Source of the DNA: Rhodococcus sp. KRD197
GTDB lineage: Bacteria > Actinomycetota > Actinomycetes > Mycobacteriales > Mycobacteriaceae
Direction: 5' to 3'
Assembly: GCF_017168235.1 (NCBI RefSeq)
Contig: NZ_JABFAO010000002.1
Coordinates: 124,001-188,000, forward strand
DNA: 64,000 nucleotides
A program made the translations under genes and the position numbers. Under the pieces are notes generated by a model that worked only from the letters and a program-made list of their open reading frames with translations, did not search any database and was not told where the DNA came from. Shown piece by piece: positions 16,522 to 25,330 of the stretch; the first letter of the stretch is position 1; every line of letters starts with the position of its first letter.

Positions 16522-17754
16522 GTGACAAGCCGCCGACCTGGACTCTTTCGCCGACTCGGTGGGTCCGCTCCCGGAGCACCCGGAGCCGGAGACAGTTCCG
16601 CGCAGGGCACGGCGGTCGCAGCGTTTCTGGACATGGACAAACGGCAGTCCATCGCATCGTCCGGTGTCGACGCCGTACGCAGCCTCGAAACCGAGCACGA
16701 GCTTTCGTCGCGGCGCGAGATGCTGGATCGCTGGGCGGCCACCGAGAAGACCTGTTTCGACGCCGGTGCCGCATACCTGGCCGCAGTGGATCAATTCGAC
16801 GGCATGACCAACACCGCGGCCAAGACCGCGTTCGAGAATGCCGCCCACGGTCTGGGTGTCGCAGCACAAGCCGTCGACCGTTTCTATGCGGCGCACCGCA
16901 GCTCTCTCGAAGAGGCCCGGGCGGCGCTCGCCGCAACGCCCCGCATTGCCCGGGATGCGAAGGCCCAGGCGGAACAGGCGCAGCTCGAGCTCGCGTCGGC
17001 GGATCCGTCGTTCGTCGACTATCCCTCGATTCGTTCGGCATTCCTCTCCGTCGACACCGCCGTTGCCGCCGTCGATGCGTCTCTGGCGTCCAACGATGCT
17101 CGGGGTGCGCGCGCCGCCGCCGCGGACGTTCGAGAAGCCGCCGTGGCGTTGAAGGCAGCGCTCGCCGCGGCACCCGCGCGGGCACGGGAGGCGCAGTCCG
17201 CTCTGGCGTCGGTGCGGACCCGAGTCGAAGCGGTTCGCACCCGGTTCGACCGACTTGCACCGGCGTTTTCCACCCTTCTCCGCGAGTTCAACGTCGCAAG
17301 CTCCGCCGACCTCTCCGACAACGAACGTGCCAGCGCACGCCACATCGAGCAGGCCGAGGAGGACTTGGCGGCGGCGCGGGCTGCTGCCGGCGCAGGCAAC
17401 CCCGAGCAGGCTCTGGAATACGTTGCGCAGGCACGTGCACATCTGAGCGATGCCGAAGAACTCGTCGACGCCGTCACCGACCGTGTCGATTTGCTGCGCA
17501 AGGTGAAGGCTGATCCGGTTGCAAGAGAACAGTCGGTGCGTTTCCGGTTACGAGATGCCCAACAACTCGCCGTCAATCGCGGCCTGGTTGCCGAATGGGG
17601 ATCTGTGTTGGATGCTCAGCTGGCTCGTATCGACCGCGCCAGCGCCGCCCTGACGGGCACGCACCCCGACTATTGGTCGTACCTGCAAGACCTGGACAGC
17701 ATCTCGGCCTTCATCACCGGGGTGGTCGACCGGATGCGCGCTTCGGCTCGCTGA
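16522..17754 (+). CDS. Alanine-rich coiled-coil protein of the ter operon
   Basis: This roughly 410-residue protein has no recognised enzymatic motif. After a short basic N-terminus (SRRPGLFRRLGG) it is almost wholly helical and rich in Ala, Glu and Arg, with long stretches suited to coiled coils (about 60-370). It is the first gene of a plus-strand operon followed at 29 bases by the CitE-like aldolase. Similar helical proteins accompany actinobacterial ter clusters, so a scaffold role is plausible. The start is uncertain: I chose the GTG at 16522-16524, which lacks a strong ribosome-binding site. Confidence 0.7.
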   Translation: MTSRRPGLFRRLGGSAPGAPGAGDSSAQGTAVAAFLDMDKRQSIASSGVDAVRSLETEHELSSRREMLDRWAATEKTCFDAGAAYLAAVDQFDGMTNTAAKTAFENAAHGLGVAAQAVDRFYAAHRSSLEEARAALAATPRIARDAKAQAEQAQLELASADPSFVDYPSIRSAFLSVDTAVAAVDASLASNDARGARAAAADVREAAVALKAALAAAPARAREAQSALASVRTRVEAVRTRFDRLAPAFSTLLREFNVASSADLSDNERASARHIEQAEEDLAAARAAAGAGNPEQALEYVAQARAHLSDAEELVDAVTDRVDLLRKVKADPVAREQSVRFRLRDAQQLAVNRGLVAEWGSVLDAQLARIDRASAALTGTHPDYWSYLQDLDSISAFITGVVDRMRASAR

Positions 17755-17783
17755 TCTCTTTCCCACGGACACAAAGGATTTCG

Positions 17784-18956
17784 TTGCAACACTTTCGACA
17801 TCTCGACGCCGCGGTGCTGGACCGGTTGTTCCTCCACCCGCCGCGGCGGATCGACACCTCCGGCGACATCACGACGCTCGCGACTGCGCTCGGCGCCACC
17901 CTCTACATGCCGGCCACTCGAAGTGACCTCCTCGAAGCACTCGTGCGACGCAGCGGCGAGGGTGTCTGCTCCCTCGTCATCGATCTCGAGGATGCCGTCG
18001 CCGATCACAACCTGGAAAGCGCGATCACCAACACCGTCGAGACGCTCGAGAAACTGAACCCCTCGGACGTGTTCGGATCATTGGTCTTCGTGCGTACACG
18101 CACCCCGGAGCAGATCCGACGGATCAGCGATGCGCTCATCCCCCGCGATGGTTCGACCACCCCCTCGGCACTGACCGGTTTCGTCATCCCGAAGTTCACG
18201 GCCGCGACCGGGCGAGCATTCCTCGACGAGATCTCCGGAGCGTCCGTGGCCCACGGCCGGAGATTGCTGGCGATGCCTGTCCTCGAATCCGCAGAAGTCG
18301 TCTTCCGCGAAACCCGCGACGCCGAGCTCGTGGCCATCCGCCAGCTCCTGCACGAGCACCGCGACCGAGTGCTCGCGGTCCGGATCGGCGCGACCGACAT
18401 GTGCGGAATGTTCGGCATTCGCCGTGACCGTGACTTGACCATCTACGACGTGCGCGTCGTCGCGGATGTCATCAGCGCCATCGTCAACCATCTCGGACGC
18501 AGCAACGACGCAGGATTCATCATCACCGGGCCGGTCTGGGAATACTTCGCCGACCACGAACGCATGTTCCGCCCCCTGCTGCGCCAGACACCGTTCGCCG
18601 AGCAAGAGGCCGTTCGCTTCCGGCAACAACTGGTGAGCCACGATCTCGACGCTCTGCTGCGGGAGGTCACTCTCGACCGCGCCAACGGCATTGCGGGCAA
18701 GACCGTCATCCACCCATCGCACGTGGCCCCGGTGCACGCACTCTCGGCCGTGACGCACGAGGAGTATCTCGATGCCCTGGACATACTCGACTCCGACGCC
18801 GGAGGCGTGCGAGCTTCGGGATTCGGCAACAAGATGAACGAACTGGGCCCACACCGGAACTGGGCGAAACAGACAATTGTGCGAGCAGAGGCATTCGGCG
18901 TGACGAACGAGGGCATCACCTTCGTAGACCTGCTCACCGAACTGGCCGGCCGATGA
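17784..18956 (+). CDS. HpcH/HpaI (CitE-like) aldolase/lyase family protein
   Basis: The protein has about 390 residues with a CitE-like TIM-barrel core: LVIDLEDAVADH near residue 60, LLAMPVLESAEVVF and VLAVRIGATDMCGMFG in the middle, and a late AGKTVIHPSHVAPVHA. These correspond to the magnesium- and CoA-ester-binding loops of CitE relatives. I use the TTG at 17784-17786 because AAAGGA lies five bases upstream and the similarity begins there. Its end overlaps the next gene by four bases. Proteins of this type are part of the predicted ter-linked biosynthetic module, where they would make or cleave a C-C bond in an unknown metabolite. Confidence 0.85.
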   Translation: MQHFRHLDAAVLDRLFLHPPRRIDTSGDITTLATALGATLYMPATRSDLLEALVRRSGEGVCSLVIDLEDAVADHNLESAITNTVETLEKLNPSDVFGSLVFVRTRTPEQIRRISDALIPRDGSTTPSALTGFVIPKFTAATGRAFLDEISGASVAHGRRLLAMPVLESAEVVFRETRDAELVAIRQLLHEHRDRVLAVRIGATDMCGMFGIRRDRDLTIYDVRVVADVISAIVNHLGRSNDAGFIITGPVWEYFADHERMFRPLLRQTPFAEQEAVRFRQQLVSHDLDALLREVTLDRANGIAGKTVIHPSHVAPVHALSAVTHEEYLDALDILDSDAGGVRASGFGNKMNELGPHRNWAKQTIVRAEAFGVTNEGITFVDLLTELAGR

Positions 18957-21280
18957 TCGATATCGGTTCATCGATCACGCTCACACCGACGGGTTCGTCG
19001 TCGAACTTCTCGCTCGATCAGCTGGTGCGGCCCGGTCTACGCCGAAATCCGCGACGCGCCCACCTGTTGGTGTCGGAAGTACTCGGCAAGCACATTCCCG
19101 TCGATCCCGTCCTCGTGGCCGACGCAGCAGGCCGGCTCGCCGACCTGGTACTGACGGCTGTGGGCGGTTCCGACGTCGACGTACTCGGGTTCGCCGAGAC
19201 AGCGACGGGATTGGGCCACGGTGTCGCCGCTCACCTCGGTGCTCACTGCTACCTGCACTCGACACGGCGTGAGGTCCCCGGCACGGTTGTGTACGCCGAG
19301 TTCCAGGAGGGGCACTCGCACGCCACCGATCACCGACTCCTGCCCACATCCACCGATGTCATGACGGCAGCACTCCCACTCGTACTGGTCGACGACGAAA
19401 TATCGACCGGCCGAACTGCTTTGGAGGCCCTGAGGTCACTGCACGCGCGTACCCCACGGGCTCGCTACGTGATCGCGTCACTGGTCGACATGCGCACCTC
19501 GGAGCATCAGGCGCAGACGCAGTCGGTGGCGCAGGAACTCGGCGTCGTCATCGACAGCGTGAGCCTCGCGCAGGGCAGCGTCGAGCTTGCATCTGACCTC
19601 GTCGAGACGGTCATCGCGCTGCCCGAGCCCAGGTACAACCCGATCGGGGCGGAGCCCGGCTCGATATCACGGGTCGATGTACCCTGGCCCGCAACCGTTC
19701 CCGACGGTGGCCGGCACGGCTTCCTCGCCTCCGACACCGTGGCCTTCGAGGCAGCAGTCGCCGACGCGGCAGCCGTCGTCGGCGCCTCGATCGATCCCGC
19801 ACGTGCGGTCGTCGTCCTCGGGCACGAAGAGTTGATGTATCTGCCCCAGCGTCTGGCCGCTGCGCTGCAAGAGAACGGGCATCCGGCCCTCTACCAAACC
19901 ACCACGCGTTCACCGGCGTATGTTCTGGACGAGCCCGGGTATCCGCTGCGGCGCGGCTTCCGCTTCCGCGCACCGGAGGCCGACGACACTGAGTTTCGGT
20001 ACCTCTACAACGCAGCCGGTCCCGAGAACGCACTGATCGTCCTCGTCGTGGACGAACCCGCCGCGACCGATCGACTCGTCGCCGACGGTGGTGCGGCACA
20101 CACGATTGCGGCATCCGCGTCGGATGTTCTCATCGTGGTCGTGAGCGGGGCCGACCCCCGAGCATTGGCGACGTCGCGGCGGGCACAACCACTCACCGGC
20201 CCTGAGTTCGGTTCGTATGCTCCGCACGAGGTGACGTGGCTTCTGAAGGATCTGTCCGCAGTCGCGCTCGAAGCTGAGGTGGAAGAACGCGAGAAGAACA
20301 TTCAGGCCGGTACCGCCCACTACGCCGAGTCCCTTCCCGTCGAGTACCAACCGGACGCGGCCTACCGCGAGTTGTTCGAGAAAGTTCTGCAAGAGAGCGC
20401 ATCTCGACTGGCCCTCGCGGTCGGGACCGTCACCGAGATCGTGCTCGCCGAGCGAGGGCACGACATCGTCCTGGCATCGCTGGCCCGCGCGGGAACACCC
20501 GTGGGAATTCTCATGCGGCGCTGGGCTCACCGCATGCACGGCCTCGAACTGCCGCACTACGCCGTCTCCATCGTCCGCGATCGCGGCATCGACACCGTCG
20601 CCCTCAGATACATTGCTGAACATCATGATTCGCGTTCGGTGGTCTTCGTCGACGGATGGACCGGCAAGGGCGCGATCGCCCGAGAACTGTCCGAGGCGCT
20701 GGCCGCGTTCGACGATGCCCAGTTCAACGACGATATTGCTGTGCTCGCCGATCCTGGGCACTGCGCGCGCACGTACGGCACCCGCGACGACTTCCTGATC
20801 GCGTCGGCCTGCCTCAACTCCACCGTGTCCGGTTTGGTGTCTCGGACTGTACTCAACCGCAACCTGATCCACGACGGTGAGTTCCACGGCGCAAAGTTCT
20901 ACGCCGAGCTGGCGCCTGTCGACGTGTCCAATCACCTCCTCGACACCGTGTCCGCACGCTTCGACGACGTACGCACTGCGGCCTCGGACTCCGCAGCCGA
21001 GATACTCCGATCCGATCGGACGCCGAGCTGGAGCGGCTGGGCATCGGTGGAGAAGGTGCGGCAGGAGTTCGGGATCTCCGGGGTGAACTTTGTCAAACCC
21101 GGTGTCGGGGAAACGACCCGAGTGCTGCTGCGGCGGGTGCCCTGGCGGGTGCTGGTGCGCGACGCCGATGCGCCCGAGCACCAACACATTCGGATGTTGG
21201 CGGCCGCTCGGGGCGTGCCGATCGTCGAGGTTCCGGACCTCGCGTATTCCTGCATGGGCTTGATCAGGAACGTGACATGA
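18953..21280 (+). CDS. Fused phosphoribosyltransferase (PRTase_2 - TRSP - StiP)
   Basis: The protein has 775 residues and three parts. Residues about 30-225 form a phosphoribosyltransferase domain with the PRPP loop VLVDDEISTGRT (144-155). Residues about 255-410 match the TRSP domain, including its name-giving TTTRSPAY (316-323). Residues about 420-775 match the StiP/PRTase_1 domain, with a second PRPP-loop-like VVFVDGWTGKGAI (563-575). These domains are normally separate or paired proteins of ter operons, where they are proposed to build a nucleoside-like compound. The gene overlaps both neighbours by four bases (ATGA), so the CitE-like protein, this enzyme and the HAD phosphatase should be made in equal amounts. 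Confidence 0.88.
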   Translation: MIDIGSSITLTPTGSSSNFSLDQLVRPGLRRNPRRAHLLVSEVLGKHIPVDPVLVADAAGRLADLVLTAVGGSDVDVLGFAETATGLGHGVAAHLGAHCYLHSTRREVPGTVVYAEFQEGHSHATDHRLLPTSTDVMTAALPLVLVDDEISTGRTALEALRSLHARTPRARYVIASLVDMRTSEHQAQTQSVAQELGVVIDSVSLAQGSVELASDLVETVIALPEPRYNPIGAEPGSISRVDVPWPATVPDGGRHGFLASDTVAFEAAVADAAAVVGASIDPARAVVVLGHEELMYLPQRLAAALQENGHPALYQTTTRSPAYVLDEPGYPLRRGFRFRAPEADDTEFRYLYNAAGPENALIVLVVDEPAATDRLVADGGAAHTIAASASDVLIVVVSGADPRALATSRRAQPLTGPEFGSYAPHEVTWLLKDLSAVALEAEVEEREKNIQAGTAHYAESLPVEYQPDAAYRELFEKVLQESASRLALAVGTVTEIVLAERGHDIVLASLARAGTPVGILMRRWAHRMHGLELPHYAVSIVRDRGIDTVALRYIAEHHDSRSVVFVDGWTGKGAIARELSEALAAFDDAQFNDDIAVLADPGHCARTYGTRDDFLIASACLNSTVSGLVSRTVLNRNLIHDGEFHGAKFYAELAPVDVSNHLLDTVSARFDDVRTAASDSAAEILRSDRTPSWSGWASVEKVRQEFGISGVNFVKPGVGETTRVLLRRVPWRVLVRDADAPEHQHIRMLAAARGVPIVEVPDLAYSCMGLIRNVT

Positions 21281-22089
21281 CCGGTGCCCTCGTGTCGGTC
21301 GATCTCGACCGCACGATGATCTACTCGCGCAACGCCCTCGGTGCCGCGTTCGAGGATGCGGTCACCTGTGTCGAGATCTATCAGGATGCGCCGCTGTCGT
21401 TCATGAGCATCGACGCGGCCGAATCGCTGCGGTCGTTGGCCGCGGCGGCCCTGGTGGTGCCGACCACCACCCGCACCATCGAACAGTTTCAGAGAATCGC
21501 TCTGCCGGGAGCCCCGTGGCGGTACGCGATCACCAGCAACGGCGGGAACATCCTGGTCGACGGCGTGCCCGACGGTAGCTGGCGGGCCGGCTTCACCGGT
21601 ATCGAACTGCATCGGATACAACGCGAGCTGAGCACCCGCGCGGACGGTGACTGGGTGCTCAAGCGTCGCACCGCCGACGATCTGTTCTGCTACCTCGTGG
21701 TCGAGCCCACCGAGGTCCCCGCCGGCTTCCTCACCGAGTGGAGCTGTTGGTGCGCAGCGCGGGGATGGAACGTCTCGCAGCAGGGCCGCAAGATCTACAC
21801 GATGCCCGATGTCGTCAGCAAGAGCCGGGCCGTGGCCGAGGTACGGGCTCGCGCCATCGAGGACGGCATGCTCGATGCCGGTGTGCGCACGTTCGCCGCC
21901 GGTGACGGAGCTCTCGACGCCGATATGCTCATCGCCGCGGACCGGGCCATTCGGCCGCGGCACGGCGAGCTCGAGAGCAAGAATTTTCGATTCCCGGGTC
22001 TCGAGGTCACTGCCGCATCCGGCGGACAGGCGGCAGAGGAGATTCTGCGGTGGTTGCAGGCGCAGGTCGGAAATCGAGTGGAACCGTAG
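21277..22089 (+). CDS. HAD-superfamily phosphatase of the ter operon
   Basis: The 270-residue protein is a Cof-type HAD hydrolase. Motif I is DLDRT (Asp9 and Asp11), motif II is PTTTRT near 67-72, and the C-terminal FAAGDGALDADML carries the motif IV acidic residues. Such enzymes remove phosphate from small metabolites. Its ATGA overlap with the phosphoribosyltransferase gene and its constant presence in ter clusters suggest that it dephosphorylates the product of that enzyme. It ends the four-gene operon that begins at 16522. Confidence 0.85.
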   Translation: MTGALVSVDLDRTMIYSRNALGAAFEDAVTCVEIYQDAPLSFMSIDAAESLRSLAAAALVVPTTTRTIEQFQRIALPGAPWRYAITSNGGNILVDGVPDGSWRAGFTGIELHRIQRELSTRADGDWVLKRRTADDLFCYLVVEPTEVPAGFLTEWSCWCAARGWNVSQQGRKIYTMPDVVSKSRAVAEVRARAIEDGMLDAGVRTFAAGDGALDADMLIAADRAIRPRHGELESKNFRFPGLEVTAASGGQAAEEILRWLQAQVGNRVEP

Positions 22090-22184
22090 CCACTGCCGGT
22101 GCGTCAAACAAGAGAAAGGGTCGACTCGCACACAGGGGGTAGTGGAATGGGCAGCAGGCTGCATGCAGATGTTGCGGATGCTGG

Positions 22185-23594
22185 GTGTCCATCGTGAGTC
22201 CGGAGCCCCTCGAGGCAATCGACGTGCCCGGTGAGATCGAGCGCACATTTCACTCGCTGGAGATGACACGAGGCATCCCGACTGCTCCCATGTACTTGAT
22301 GTCGCAGATGGCCGTAAATGGTCTCGCCGAACGAATCGGCTATGAAGCGCAATACAGTTCGAAGTCGATTACCGACGACCCCTTCGATGCCATGTCACAC
22401 GAGGAAATCTGGGACAAGGCATCGAGCTTGAAAGCGGACACAATCGACGTGACGGCCCACAACTGGCGCAACCTCGGTTACAACGCCGCTACTGATGCAG
22501 CGGAATTCGCGAGTGCGCTATCGGGCACGATAGGCGTCGACTGGCAGGGGATCGCGGCGGACGCAGCGGGGCAGGGCGTACTGCGATACTCGCATTCCGC
22601 GGTCGAGCTGGTTCTCGCGTCGGAAAACCTTGCCGCCAAGGTCATGCAATCTCACGACGCCGTTGTCAACACAGCACGGCTACTGGGTCCGCCGGTGCCG
22701 TACGGCATCGGCGAGAAGCTGCTCGACGCAAACTCCTGGGTCACACGCACCTTGAGCTTTGGGCTGATCAAGAGCAATCAGCACATGCACGAGGAGGCGG
22801 AGGAGGCCGCGCGGATGGTGATGAAGACGCACTACGCGCCGGTGATCCGTCAGGCCGCGATAGAGGTGCCGGTACTCCCTCCGGCAGTGAGCCCCTTCAG
22901 CGGCGCGGAGGCCTTCTCCTCGCCGAGTGGATACAGCGGCGGCGCCTCGCAGGGCGCTTCCGCCGGACCCTACGGCGCACCGACATCCGCGGGCGGGGCG
23001 TACTCCCAAGCGCAATCGTCAGACGCACGGGGGGCCGAGGGGCTGTCGGCGATGGCGCAGAACCCCACGGCCTCCCCGGAGAACACCTCGACGCAGGCAG
23101 CCGGATGGGCGCCCGAAACGGCCTCGCCCGGTCAGACCGGTACCTCACCGGCGTCGGCCGGCGGCCCGAACGGTGCCGGCGGTTCGGCTGCCGGCAATCC
23201 CGGCGCCGGTTCGGTTGTGGGGGGCGCCGGTTCGCCCGCGCGATCCGCCACTGGCAGAAGCGGATCCGGATTCGGTGGAGGCGGGGGTGGCTTGGGGAGC
23301 GGCAGTGGTAGCGGCGGGCTGGGTGGCAGATCCGGGTCGATGCCCGGCACGCCCGGCTACGCAGGCGGTGGTTCGGGCGCCGGAAGCGGTGCCGGGAGCC
23401 CCGGCGCAGGTGGAATCGGCCGCTCCGGTAGCCCCGGCATGGCAGGGATGGGCATGGCCCCGGCAGCTGGACGCGGTGGTCCCGGAGGCGATGACGATGT
23501 ACACGCGACGCCGGGGTACCTGATCGACGCAGTCAACGGCGACAAACTCATCGGAACACTTCCGCTGGTTGCCCCACCGGTGCTCGGCGAGTGA
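22185..23594 (+). CDS. WXG/PPE-like type VII secretion substrate with Gly-rich tail
   Basis: The protein has 469 residues. The N-terminal 230 residues are helical, with WRNLGYNAATDAAEFASAL and a WxG turn in VDWQGIAADAAG near residues 110-135, as in WXG100/PPE-like ESX substrates. Residues about 235-430 are a low-complexity Gly/Ser/Pro region. The end, with PGYLIDAVNGDKLIGTLPLVAPPVLGE-like spacing, matches ESX-associated proteins of mycolata that I recall. The start is a GTG; a second GTG at 22194 is possible. The stop overlaps an EspG gene by four bases, which supports a chaperone-substrate pair. No ESX secretion machinery is in the window. Confidence 0.65.
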   Translation: MSIVSPEPLEAIDVPGEIERTFHSLEMTRGIPTAPMYLMSQMAVNGLAERIGYEAQYSSKSITDDPFDAMSHEEIWDKASSLKADTIDVTAHNWRNLGYNAATDAAEFASALSGTIGVDWQGIAADAAGQGVLRYSHSAVELVLASENLAAKVMQSHDAVVNTARLLGPPVPYGIGEKLLDANSWVTRTLSFGLIKSNQHMHEEAEEAARMVMKTHYAPVIRQAAIEVPVLPPAVSPFSGAEAFSSPSGYSGGASQGASAGPYGAPTSAGGAYSQAQSSDARGAEGLSAMAQNPTASPENTSTQAAGWAPETASPGQTGTSPASAGGPNGAGGSAAGNPGAGSVVGGAGSPARSATGRSGSGFGGGGGGLGSGSGSGGLGGRSGSMPGTPGYAGGGSGAGSGAGSPGAGGIGRSGSPGMAGMGMAPAAGRGGPGGDDDVHATPGYLIDAVNGDKLIGTLPLVAPPVLGE

Positions 23595-24349
23595 ACGGGC
23601 GCTCGTGGACGCTCGGCGGCCTCGAATTTCGCATGCTGATGGAACATGCAGGCCGCGACCGACTCCCGTTCCCCATTCAGTTTCAGCCCACCGCAGACTC
23701 GGCCGCGGACTACCATCGCCAGCGCCACGAGGCGGCCGAATCGGTCGCTCGGATGATGGACGACGACCTGCGCCTCGCCATACACACCCTCGTCACCCCG
23801 AATGTTCGAGTGGAAGTCGTCGGTCATCGATCATCGTCACCCATCTCCACCGAGAAGATTCGCGGCCATGCAGCCCGCGGACACGAGATCGCCGTCGTGG
23901 CAACCCAGCAACCCGCGGACACCGACCGATCCGGGGGCGCGGTGACACTGACACTGCTGGAGCCGTTTCGAGCCGTTGCGGCGGTGCTGAAGGTGCTCCC
24001 ACCCGCCGACGGGGGAACTGCTCCGCGCATGGACGTCGACTATGCCGGCGCGTCCGTAGAAACACAGTCTCCGTTGGTTCGGCGGGCGGGCCGCAGAACC
24101 GACGAGGACCGCTACGAGGCACTCTTCAGCCGTGCGCCGACTTGCGCGGGTGAGATCCTGGTCTGCACCGGATCGGCCACCGACAACAGACTCGAGGAGT
24201 CCACCACCGGCGTCAACTGGGTGGACTTCGCCGACGACGGTCGATACCTGATCCGACACGGCGCAAAGCTGTGCGTGCTGCCGGCGTCGACACCCCAGCT
24301 GGTGACCGAGATCGCCGGGTTGGTCGGGGAGGCCCTTGCTGCGGTGTGA
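23591..24349 (+). CDS. EspG-family ESX secretion chaperone
   Basis: This 252-residue protein resembles the ESX-1 EspG family: an N-terminal FRMLMEHAGRDRLPFP segment, a central beta-sheet region with HEIAVVATQQ, and a C-terminal VDFADDGRYL strand and closing helix. EspG proteins bind PPE-type substrates in the cytosol and deliver them to the type VII secretion ATPase. The GTG start overlaps the stop of the upstream WXG/PPE-like gene (GTGA), so the pair is co-translated. Sequence similarity is modest, as is normal for this family. Confidence 0.72.
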   Translation: MNGRSWTLGGLEFRMLMEHAGRDRLPFPIQFQPTADSAADYHRQRHEAAESVARMMDDDLRLAIHTLVTPNVRVEVVGHRSSSPISTEKIRGHAARGHEIAVVATQQPADTDRSGGAVTLTLLEPFRAVAAVLKVLPPADGGTAPRMDVDYAGASVETQSPLVRRAGRRTDEDRYEALFSRAPTCAGEILVCTGSATDNRLEESTTGVNWVDFADDGRYLIRHGAKLCVLPASTPQLVTEIAGLVGEALAAV

Positions 24350-24365
24350 CCCACCGTTGACACCG

Positions 24366-24415
24366 TATCGAATTTCGATAACATATCGATGATCGTTAAT
24401 AACGACAATCGATAT
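24366..24415. promoter_or_regulatory. Nested palindromes upstream of DUF2975/XRE genes
   Basis: This AT-rich segment carries TATCGA-ATT-TCGATA at 24366-24380. A second, 33-bp dyad is centred at 24399: outer arms ATATCGAT/ATCGATAT (24383-24390 and 24408-24415) and inner arms TCGTT/AACGA (24393-24405). It lies just upstream of the ribosome-binding site of the DUF2975 gene. It is a good operator candidate for the XRE repressor encoded two genes on. Confidence 0.6.
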
Positions 24416-24424
24416 GGAGTGGCC

Positions 24425-25021
24425 ATGAACCTCGGGCTCGGATCGGTGCGCGGAAACGCCTGGGCGTCCGCTCTACTGGCAGCGATGATCGCCGGCTGGG
24501 GCGTCGTGCAGGCGGTGACGTTTCATCGCTCGAACACCGTGGATGTCGTGCTCGAGGCGAGAGATACGCTGCCACCGATTCCACTGTTCGGTGGCCGCTT
24601 CTCCGACGGCAACATCGTCGAACTGACCGTCGACAGACAGGATCTCGGGCACCTACAAGGGTTCGTCACCTTCTGCGGGTACGCCGTCTCCGTCACCACG
24701 ACGCTTGTGCTTCTGTTCGGCCTGTTCTTCCTGTACCGGTTCTGTGTCGACGTCATCGAGGAAAGGCCGTTCTCCCAGCGCGCGAACGTGAATCTCGTCA
24801 TGGTCAGCGTCGCCGTCATCGCCTTCGCTGTCCTGCCCATGGTCTTCGATCGGCTCGGTACCAATTCGGTCATCGGAGCTCTCGACCTGGACGCCTTCGA
24901 CGCGCACGGTTCGACGGCAGGCGTATGGGTCGCCCTCGGCATCGCGGTCTTCCTTCAGCTCGTGTTCGCCACACTCAAGCAGGGCGCACGGCTCGAGCAA
25001 GACAGTGACGGACTCGTGTGA
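24425..25021 (+). CDS. DUF2975 membrane protein
   Basis: The 198-residue protein has four predicted membrane segments (about 10-28, 77-105, 120-140, 165-185) and the layout of DUF2975, which in Gram-positive bacteria is nearly always paired with a small YozG-like XRE regulator. I use the ATG at 24425 because GGAGT is placed correctly before it; an in-frame ATG at 24389 lies inside the palindromic operator. The next gene overlaps its stop codon. Its biochemical role is unknown. Confidence 0.72.
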   Translation: MNLGLGSVRGNAWASALLAAMIAGWGVVQAVTFHRSNTVDVVLEARDTLPPIPLFGGRFSDGNIVELTVDRQDLGHLQGFVTFCGYAVSVTTTLVLLFGLFFLYRFCVDVIEERPFSQRANVNLVMVSVAVIAFAVLPMVFDRLGTNSVIGALDLDAFDAHGSTAGVWVALGIAVFLQLVFATLKQGARLEQDSDGLV

Positions 25022-25257
25022 TGGCCGATGCCGTCGAGCACCTCGTGACGTGCAATCTCGGTGAACTTCTCGAAGACCGCGGCATGACCCTTGCCGAACT
25101 CTCGCGTCTGGCCGGAGTCAGCGTGGTCAACCTGTCCGTCCTCAAGAACGATCGCGCGAAGGCCATCCGGTTCAGCACCCTCACCGCGGTGTGCAGCGCC
25201 CTCGAGTGCACACCCGGCGAGCTTCTCACCATGCGAACGCCCCGCCGCACAAGCTGA
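25021..25257 (+). CDS. Small XRE-family HTH regulator (YozG-like)
   Basis: The 78-residue protein is essentially one Cro/cI helix-turn-helix: NLGELLEDRGMTLAELSRLAGVS, then IRFSTLTAVCSALECTPGELL. The ATG overlaps the stop codon of the DUF2975 gene, and a GTG three bases earlier is an alternative start. Regulators of this type control their own DUF2975 operon. The palindromes at 24366-24415 are the likely binding site. Confidence 0.82.
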   Translation: MADAVEHLVTCNLGELLEDRGMTLAELSRLAGVSVVNLSVLKNDRAKAIRFSTLTAVCSALECTPGELLTMRTPRRTS

Positions 25258-25330
25258 CGGTCGAGCTGACGAACCCAGTACATTGGTGGGCGGCACGAAG
25301 TCGGTTCCGCCCACGATACGAAGGACGTAC

